In this document: positions 57,275 through 64,000 of the stretch, in pieces
Layout: the number at the start of each line of letters is the position of its first letter
Position numbering within the stretch: the stretch's first letter is position 1
DNA from: Eurosta solidaginis
Taxonomy: Eukaryota; Arthropoda; Insecta; Diptera; Tephritidae
Length of the DNA stretch: 64,000 nucleotides
Assembly (NCBI RefSeq): GCF_040869045.1
Contig: NC_090322.1
Coordinates: 172,622,672 to 172,686,671 of the forward strand
Direction of reading: 5' to 3'
Made by a program: the position numbers and the translations under genes
The notes under the pieces: model-generated
The model's database searches: none
What the model saw: the letters and a program-made list of their open reading frames with translations, nothing else
Told to the model about the DNA's origin: nothing

Positions 57275-58102
57275 TTACACTGGTATCACCGTTGACGTTT
57301 TCCACTTTTCTGGTACAAGACCCTCTTCTAGGCTGTTATTGATTATTTGTGCGTAGAAATATCCTGTATACGATATACAGTCTTTAAGTACTCCATCAGA
57401 TATAAGTTTTCTGCCGCCTATTTTGTATTTGAACTCTTTCACAATATTAATAACTTCATCTGTTGTTATTTTGGCAAACTTTAATCTAGAATTGACTTGT
57501 ACATCACTTAATGCTACACGGCAAGGTTCTATGATGTTATTAATTTCAATTACGCTATTTATAAAGAACCTATTTAGACCATTTGCCAGCTCAGTTTCAT
57601 TTTCTACCATCATACCATCTATTATCGCCTTTTTAATCCCTTCGTTATCTCTCGTTAAGCAAACCGCTTGCTTAAGATGTTTCCACATTTCTCTGGCGTT
57701 ATTTTCATTCATTTCGACTTTATTTTCCATATATTTAACTTTCTTTATTTTTACTAGCTTTTTGTAGATACGATTTATATTTTTATATTCGTTCCAATCA
57801 CCTGTTTGTATCGCAAGCTTATAATTATTATATTTGCATTTATTCATTTGCGTCAGTTCTCTGTCGTACCATTTATTCATAAGCTTGATATGAACTTCTT
57901 TTTCATACGTTAAACTTTCCATAGCTTGCATTATTATGTTGTTCACTAATTCGACTTTCTCATCAATTAGTAGGTTTTCATTTATGTTGAAGTTACATGA
58001 TCTCAGGATGCTTATTAAGATTTCACTATTATATTTATCCCAAGCTGTGATTTTCTTGGTCATTCTCATCTGGTATGATTTAGACGTTTTAATATTGAAC
58101 AT
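57275..58102 (-). pseudogene. LINE B linker and start of reverse transcriptase
   Basis: A 275-codon frame: a Lys/Asn-rich linker, then the first RT motif GLVPEKWKTSTVIPV, where a stop interrupts; RT continues in shifted frames (EELRPINTLPSDCKILEAYV). Lies between the endonuclease and the RT core as expected for ORF2. Confidence 0.75.
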
Positions 58103-58117
58103 TATTGTTTCGTGATC

Positions 58118-58720
58118 TTAAATTTTGTATGCAGGCAAATTATTGCACTGTATTTCATCTGAATTTGAATATAATAAATCAATTTTAGATGCACTTGCAT
58201 CTGTAATTCGAGTATTAAATTCTACTTTTTGGGTCATACCCATCACAGAAAATATCTCATTCAATTTTGTACTATATGTTGATATGTAGTATGTAGTCAT
58301 GTTTATATTAAAATCCCCGATTAGTATATTACATTTACTTCTTTCAAATTTATCGATTAATATTTCATTTAGGTACTCGATAAACGCTGAATCACTTGTG
58401 CTTGGTGAATGATACAGAACCCCTATTTGCCACTTTTTATCGACCTTTTTCAATTTTATTATAATGCACCATAAGTTCATATTGACACTAGCATTATAAA
58501 TTACATTTATCTCCACTGCCCTATGAACATACACTAGTACTCCTCCTGTATGCCTGCTGTGCGAGTCGCATCTAACCATATTATACGATGCTATTTCTAA
58601 TTCGCTGTCTTCAACATCTTTCGTTGTACACGTTTCCGAACATAATATGATACTTGGTGTATGTACTTCAGCCAACACTTCCAGTTCACATTTGTTTGAT
58701 ACTATGCTGTTAATATTCAA
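58118..58720 (-). pseudogene. LINE B apurinic-like endonuclease
   Basis: Starts with the NINSIVSNKCELEVL segment of LINE endonucleases, has LCSETC (Glu), GGVLVYV, and LIGDFNIN (catalytic Asp/Asn) followed by ITDASASKIDLLYSN. It stops before the usual SDH motif because of a frame change at about 58,118. It would nick target DNA for reverse transcription. Confidence 0.8.
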
Positions 58721-58834
58721 GTATATGCACTTAAGTTCATTGTGTCTAGTCTGCAGTCTTTCTTTGTATCGAATTTTCTTCAGCGGTATCTCATTGAATT
58801 GTGGCGGGCTTATCAGTGCGTCGGGTGTTCGCTG

Positions 58835-59317
58835 CTAGTATCCTAGCCTTTGTTTTTTTGCATTCAAGTGCTTTAGGTAGACTGGGCACTGTCTGCTATT
58901 GCACGAGTGATTGACATCTAGTCCTAGATTTAACTTCTCATTTGCCTTTATGCAGTTTATACACTTGTTTGCTGGTTGTTCATTACATTCAATGGTCTTA
59001 TGCTTACCCAAGCATTTAGTACAAACTTCCTCGTTTTTGCATTCAGTCGCCTTGTGATTGTATCCTCTGCATTTGAAACACGTTGTCACATCAACGCCAT
59101 CGTAAACTTTGCACCTTTCCCATCCTACGTTGAGCTTATCCAATTTTAAAGCATTAGTAAACATTTCCTCGTCCACCTCCAATATTGCGTTGTAATAGTT
59201 TTTGTTGCTAGTTTTAACATTATATTGCTTAATAATTTTTATTTCACCCTGTTCTAGGCATTTGTTTTGCTTTCTTAGACACTCGATCAGGTCATCTCTA
59301 TTCTTTTCAAACTGCAT
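58835..59317 (-). CDS. LINE B ORF1-type nucleic-acid-binding protein, zinc knuckles
   Basis: A 160-codon open frame ending at 58,835. The C-terminal half has three Cys/His knuckles (CFKCRGYNHKATEC, CTKCLGKHKTIEC, CINCIKANE...H...C), the gag-like pattern of Jockey/CR1/I-type ORF1 proteins that bind the element's RNA. The N-terminus may begin further upstream, as only about 55 nt separate it from the junction; if so the element is 5'-truncated here. Confidence 0.75.
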   Translation of the reverse strand: MQFEKNRDDLIECLRKQNKCLEQGEIKIIKQYNVKTSNKNYYNAILEVDEEMFTNALKLDKLNVGWERCKVYDGVDVTTCFKCRGYNHKATECKNEEVCTKCLGKHKTIECNEQPANKCINCIKANEKLNLGLDVNHSCNSRQCPVYLKHLNAKKQRLGY

Positions 59318-59372
59318 GCCTGTTATAAATAATTTTGGTTTATAGTCACGTGGTATCTTTATTTCATATTCA

Positions 59373-60330
59373 TAGGATAGATATCGGGCGATTTGACTCT
59401 CCTATGTTAGGATTTAGTAGCGGGACCACCTGGGCCATTTTCCATTTTTCGGGTATGACAAAGGTGGAAACAGACAGGCTGAAGACATGTGCTAAATATT
59501 TGAAACCCTCTTTCCCTAGGCTTTTAAGCACCGGCATGGCTATTCCGCCCTGCCGACTGCTTTGGATGGTTTAGCCTGACCGATGACATCCTCAACCTCT
59601 TTGGCGGTGATGGTAATTGGTGACGCGCTGAAATTATGTTTATGTGCGAGTCTGTTGGCCCTCCGTCTATCCTTTTCGACCGCGGAATGCATTATATATC
59701 CGACAGCACTTTATCGCCAAAGGCGATGGAAACTTTGTCATTGTGCCTAGACGGTTTCGATAGGGACTTAAGGTGAACCAAAGTTAACCTACACCGGCAG
59801 AGAGGTTACAACCGCTTAGGTGCTCCTCCCATTTCGCCCGCTTGTGCTCATCCCCAAACAATCCCTTATTTGCGGCCTCCGCCGGGAAGTGGGGCCGAAT
59901 TTCGGGAATTCTACCGGCGGGAATGAAACGAGCCGAGGCGGATTCCATGACCTTGCGGAAAGCACGCTCCCCTTGGCGGGCAGCAAAGCGGTTGTCTGTA
60001 AAGGATTTATATTCGTCCCACTTTCCTTTTTTAAAGTTAATGAAAGTGCGTTTTTCTGTGATGATGAAGTCGGCAGAACGCTCGAGCGAAATAAGTATAG
60101 GCAGGTGGTCGGATGCCAATGTTACCATCGGCTGCCAGGTGACGCAGTTTGCGAGTTCTGCGCTCACGATTGAAATATCCGGCGAACTGTGACAGCTTCC
60201 TACCATACGTGTGGGGGCGTCTCCGTTTATTGTGCAAAACGTCGTTTCTTCTATTTGATCCGCCAAGATCTCACCCCTACTGTCCGCCCAGTTGCTGCCT
60301 CTCTTTCCGGGTTGTCCGCCTGCTGTTGTT
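59373..60330 (-). pseudogene. LINE A copy 1: endonuclease C-terminal part and RT first half
   Basis: Minus strand from about 60,300: DSRGEILADQIEETTFCTIN, SSPDISIVSAEL, TLASDHLPILISLE (the conserved SDH of LINE endonucleases), then a linker to 59,784. In shifted frames follow RT start pieces up to PNIGESNRPISIL at 59,373, where LINE B enters. The 5' end is cut and joined directly to the 3' end of copy 2. Confidence 0.75.
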
Positions 60331-60334
60331 GTTA

Positions 60335-61370
60335 TAGCTGTGCTTCGCCCCATCCAATAGGTGCGGCCGATCACAAATTGTCATCAATGTCCAAGGAAAC
60401 ATTCTGTTTCAACAGGGGTGGACTATAATGAGAGGGGTGTTAGAGGCGTTGGTTCCACAATACATTTGAAGAGATGGTCGGTGTCATGTGGGGACACGTT
60501 ACAAGCAGGACATATGTTTTGTATGTCGGGGTTGATTCTGGATAGCTAAGAGTTTAACCTGTTACAGTACTCAGATCGAAGCTGAGCTAGAGTGACGCGC
60601 GTTTCCTCTGCTAGTTTTGGGTATTGTTTTTTGAGTACATGATTCAATGGACAATTCCTGTCATAGAGGTCCGACGCCTGTTTGTGGATTTCACTGAGGA
60701 CCTGCTTGTGTTTTTTAGCTTCCTACGGCTGCGTTCTCAGATGCTGTATTTCCTCATAATGCTTACGGAGATGCCTCCTTAAGCCCCTTTGGCGGTGTAG
60801 GCTCATCAATCAGATGTCTGTTGGGATTCCCAGGTTTCTGGAGTTGCTTGGTTAGCATTTCATTTCTCTCTCTAATGGGGAGTATTCTCGCCTCATTATG
60901 TAGATGGTGTTCTGGGGACATAAGAAGACTGCCGTTGCGGTTCTGAGAGCAGTATTTTGGCAGGCCTGTAGCTTCTTCCAGTGAGTAGGCTTTAGGCTTG
61001 GCGACCATATAGGGGACGCGTAGCATGCAATCGGTTGGCCAATTGCTTTGTATGTGGTAATGAGCGTTTATTTGTATTTTCCCCAAGTACTACCAGCAAA
61101 GGATTTGACGTTTTATTACGGCCCTGGATTTTCGGTACAATTACGGCTCCATGCTCACCAAAATGTAGATCCTGATCGAAACTAGAAATATCGAGGAGAT
61201 AGCTATTTACCTCAGAAACTAATTCATCCATTGAAGGGCCAGGTTCCATTGCCATAATCGTGCAGTCGCCGGCATAGGAAATGATTGTAACTCCTTCTGG
61301 TGGGAAGGGAACCTTGATATGTAGAAATGAGATTAGGCGGGGATTGGACACCATCCTGTGGCACCCCCAG
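60335..61370 (-). pseudogene. LINE A copy 2: end of RT, C-terminal region and 3' UTR
   Basis: Minus strand: PFPPEGVTIISYAGDCTIMA (the catalytic YADD is changed to YAGD), then SLLMSPEHHLHNEARILPIR, the C-terminal knuckle region with several frame changes, DIDDNL-stop near 60,382, and a 3' UTR with ACAACAACAGCAGG. The rest of RT lies at 61,785-62,015 beyond a SINE. The YADD-to-YAGD change alone would destroy activity. Confidence 0.75.
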
Positions 61371-61374
61371 CGGG

Positions 61375-61780
61375 ACCCCCAGGGGGTCAGAATATACCCG
61401 CGGTAGGTATGCCTGTCGTAAGAGGCAACTGAAATACCAGATTCAAAGGGCTGTACAGCGCAACCATTCAAGTTGCCAGCGCAATATATAGCTTCTCTAA
61501 ACCCAATTGTCAACTTCACCTATCCGCGGCGAATCCTGTTTCACTAACAGACGAGGCTCTGGCGACCCCAAGCTCCTCATGGAACTTAGGGATGGGGAGA
61601 GAGGGATGGCCTGATGGTTTAACGTGGCCACATAAATCGTTCCCGAGATGATCGCGCTAGCACCTTAATGGTGCTGTGTTACCGGAGCGTACCGAATCTG
61701 TATCCGGCAATGGACCATCACATCGATAACACTCCACAAAGCCTTCGTTGAGCAACCTTATCTCTACAACAACAACAACC
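61375..61780 (+). mobile_element. (CAA)n SINE, near full length, inserted in LINE A copy 2
   Basis: Runs from CCAGGGGGTCAGAATATACC through the core TATGCCTGTCGTAAGAGGC to the CTCC...GGAG region and ACAACAACAACAA tail. LINE A sequence resumes after it at CCCTCTTTAATT. The target duplication is short or blurred by the C-run. Confidence 0.8.
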
Positions 61781-61784
61781 CTCT

Positions 61785-62015
61785 TTAATTTTCCTTAGCT
61801 TTGAGATTTCGTTCCTAAATTGAACCGACGCTTGCTAACCATTCAGATAATTAGCAGTCCATCTGTTTAGAAACAGACATGTGTGAGCCTAATATATATG
61901 TATGTATTGGAGTAGCGTGCTGTGTTTGACTGTGTCAAAAGCTTTTGACAAGTCAAGTGCCGCGAGCACCGTCCTGTGATGGTGATATACTCTATGCCCA
62001 ATACAAACCGATGGC
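61785..62015 (-). pseudogene. LINE A copy 2: RT motif region upstream of the SINE
   Basis: The minus strand includes HHHRTVLAALDLSKAFDTV, the RT motif also seen in copy 1 (RRTILVALDLSKAFDTVNHG). It stops at about 62,015, where helentron-like sequence starts. Confidence 0.7.
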
Positions 62016-62236
62016 CCATTTTAAAAGCTACAAGTTTAAAATTTCATGAAATACTTACGTATACGTCATATGTTCTTCAGATAAGTGATTCATAGCTATG
62101 TCATGCACACCACAAGAAACGTGAATCTTTGTATTCTCACACAAATTACCTACTTTTTAATTTAATTTTTATCTAAAAATTCGCTTCCTTAGTTCAGCTA
62201 CGTTCATGAAAGGTATGTCCCGTCCTTCCTTGTTTT
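62016..62236 (+). mobile_element. Helentron-like element, 3' end only (same family as element 1)
   Basis: Begins inside the 152-bp unit (CCCATTTTAAAAGCTACAAG), continues through the leader block in reverse, and ends TTCATGAAAGGTAT (62,203-62,216) plus CCTTCCTTGTTTT. The 9-bp hairpin of element 1 is missing here. 5'-truncated. Confidence 0.7.
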
Positions 62237-62333
62237 AATTGATGTTGAAAATGACAAAGTTAATAGTGCCCTAAAGTCAAAACTACCACTCATTACCATA
62301 TTGGTATTTTAATAAGTTTTTTTTCTATTACAG

Positions 62334-62429
62334 CGTCACCGTAACAATAGTTATAATTCAATACGTGTATCCCCTACCAGTACGTTGAATCGACAAAGAT
62401 ATGATGAAAGCAATAAATATCCCTTCTAG
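62334..62429 (+). pseudogene. Possible 3'-terminal exon of an unidentified host gene
   Basis: A pyrimidine-rich acceptor (TTTTTTTTCTATTACAG, ending at 62,333) is followed by an open 31-codon stretch starting RHRNNSYNSIRVSPTS and ending NKYPF-stop at 62,427-62,429. Its Ser/Asn/Arg-rich composition is host-like and unlike the nearby TEs. No upstream exon was found; it would have to be far away or belong to a fragment. Could be chance. Confidence 0.3.
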
Positions 62430-63523
62430 GGAGTCTCGAAGGAAAGTTCATCCGGGAATCGAATATAAGCTAATCGGTAAGGACACAATGATTCCACTGC
62501 CTGGAGTTTTAGAGAACAAAAGTCCCAACATGAGACTTCCTTACTACACTAAAAACCTTTGAATGCCATAAATAATATAATTTGCTGGCTTAATGTATGA
62601 TTTAAAATCAGAATTAAAATGTATTTATTATATATAATAATCTCGTGTCATGGTTTTACTGGAACAACTTCAGAAATTACTGAAGCGAATTTTGTATGTA
62701 CAAATACAAATATTGTAGGTATGCGAGAACGTAGCTAAATATATTTCATACTTTTTGGTAACCACGGCCTGGAGATATCTACCTAAATATGGACCCCGGA
62801 GACCATACAACGAGGGTTTATATACCCATGCTCTGTTCTGGAGATAGAAAGCTATATATATACCAGAGGTACCTCCGATGATTTTTGTTTGAACGATATG
62901 GGTTTCAAACGAAAGATATGAATAAATGATGGTTTTTATTTCAATATCTTATTCTGCTCCCGAGGTATTGGCCTAAACTGGGGTAGAGATAAAAGGTAGA
63001 GGTAGATGGTAAGGGCAACAGTAGTAATAGAGGCAAAGTTAGAAAGGAAAATAAAGAGGGTAAGAAAAGAGATTAGTGTGATGGAGGGATACGCATAATA
63101 GTAACGTCCGGGTAGGATATTCGCTACTACGGATTCAAAAGCAGGCCTGGCGAATTTCCGATGCGGTCGCCATCTAGAAACAAAAGCTGTAATATTGAAC
63201 AAAGACATCTACCCTATCCACAATTTTCTTGAACTTCTTGATTCGAAAATACCATTCCTAATGTAGTCACTTTTAGCTGATGGATCTTGGTATTAAGGCC
63301 CGAAAACGACCTATCGCAAAATATAATGGTTTCCCAATGGGCCCACAATGCTGAATACTATAACAGAAGTAAAATTAAACTTGTATGCTTTATTTAATTA
63401 ACTGTTTTGTATGCTGTCTTAAAACAGGTACTGTGTTACACGATTGACAAAAATTTAAATTAATTCATAAAATACATTTAAATTTGCTGACTTCATGTAT
63501 ATACATTTATTTATTACTATATC
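62430..63523. other. AT-rich, no gene seen
   Basis: No repeat partner and no supported reading frame. Confidence 0.4.
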
Positions 63524-63645
63524 GACTGCTGAGTGGAATACCTCGGCTTCCAGTTCGAAATCGCCCTATTTCAGAAGCATGGCATTTTCCAAACAAACTC
63601 TGAAATAGTTTTCGAACTAGCAGCCGAGGTATTCCATTCAGTAGT
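63524..63645. repeat. Inverted repeat/hairpin of about 122 bp
   Basis: The arm GGAATACCTCGGCT...TATTTCAGA (63,536-63,574) pairs with TCTGAAATAG...AGCCGAGGTATTCC (63,598-63,635), with small gaps. A short MITE or fold-back remnant. Confidence 0.75.
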
Positions 63646-63807
63646 CCATATATAGTCTTGTTTTTTGTAACAAAATTAAATTATCAAATTCAAAATATAT
63701 TTGTCTAATTATCACAAAATAATATTCCTCAATTCAATCATTTTAAATTTACATACATATTTACACACATTCATAACATAATTCAGTTTATAAATTCGCT
63801 TACTTGC

Positions 63808-64000
63808 CTAAAATACTAACGATTATTTTAATTTTTTTTTTAAATACTTAATTTACTCTTAGCCCTGCGAAATGAATACACTATCACTAAGTTTTTAAAT
63901 TCATTGCTCATCACATTTTAAATCCATTGTTGTTTTTTTTTTAATTTTTTTATTTTAAAATTCTAAAATACTAACGATTATTTTTTTTTAAATACTTGAT
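63808..64000. repeat. Direct repeat of about 155 bp at the window end
   Basis: AAATACTAACGATTATTTT plus T-run and AAATACTT is present at 63,810-63,850 and again from about 63,966 to the end. The window ends before the second copy is complete. Confidence 0.6.

Larger units (their letters stand above)
55864..59372 (-). mobile_element. LINE B, near full-length non-LTR element inserted in LINE A
   Basis: Minus strand, 3.5 kb. It starts just after the broken LINE A codon (59,372) and ends in a short (AATGA)n tail (55,864-55,885). It encodes an ORF1 with zinc knuckles, then endonuclease and RT. Removing it joins LINE A as S-I-L|S-P-V-A-E-T, in frame, with at most a 1-2 base duplication. Confidence 0.85.

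Overview
This is a transposon-packed stretch of a dipteran genome, most likely a tephritid fruit fly. That is an inference: there are short fly-type introns (56 nt in one gene), fly-like SINE and LINE families, helentron-like elements and PIF/Harbinger MITEs. No single sequence here names the species. The window holds two intact host genes. One is uroporphyrinogen-III synthase (UROS, 31,943-32,755, +, one exon). The other is a four-exon TMEM201/Samp1-family inner nuclear membrane protein gene (37,636-40,603, -). A possible orphan 3'-terminal exon lies at 62,334-62,429. Almost everything else is mobile DNA in several nested layers.

Layout. 1-6,034: the pol 3' end and one approximately 2.95-kb LTR of a Ty3/gypsy element. 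7.8-24.9 kb: an RNase H-bearing LINE (called LINE E here) split by a 16.2-kb Russian doll of Harbinger elements. The Harbinger copies are nested at least three deep. Between them they carry a hAT element, further LINEs and SINEs, a terminal-inverted-repeat (TIR) element, three MITEs, an RTE LINE end and a 3-kb solo LTR. 25.05-27.79 kb: a hAT-like element with a perfect 8-bp target duplication and its own Harbinger MITE. 27.8-30.2 kb: LINE, SINE and a captured gene fragment (succinyl-CoA ligase alpha). 30.7-31.5 kb: two MITEs in front of UROS. 33.6-36.8 kb: two SINEs, a fold-back element and a LINE remnant. 40.9-43.2 and 45.9-48.5 kb: two helentron-like non-autonomous elements, each with a central tandem array. 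49.8-54.2 kb: a MITE, a SINE, a third succinyl-CoA ligase fragment and LINE F. 54.5-62.2 kb: a LINE-in-LINE nest (LINE B inside LINE A, next to a second LINE A copy that is split by a SINE), ending in a third helentron end. After 62.3 kb the sequence is mostly AT-rich.

The most informative feature is that the window contains its own controls. Several insertions can be removed on paper at 3-13-bp target duplications. The resulting empty site then matches another copy in the window, or restores a reading frame. This gives firm boundaries and TSD sizes for at least four families without outside data. The clearest unusual biology is the succinyl-CoA ligase alpha fragment, which still carries its intron and is present three times with the same nonsense codon. 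Others are the approximately 3-kb LTR and the two helentron-like elements that share terminal architecture but carry unrelated satellite arrays.
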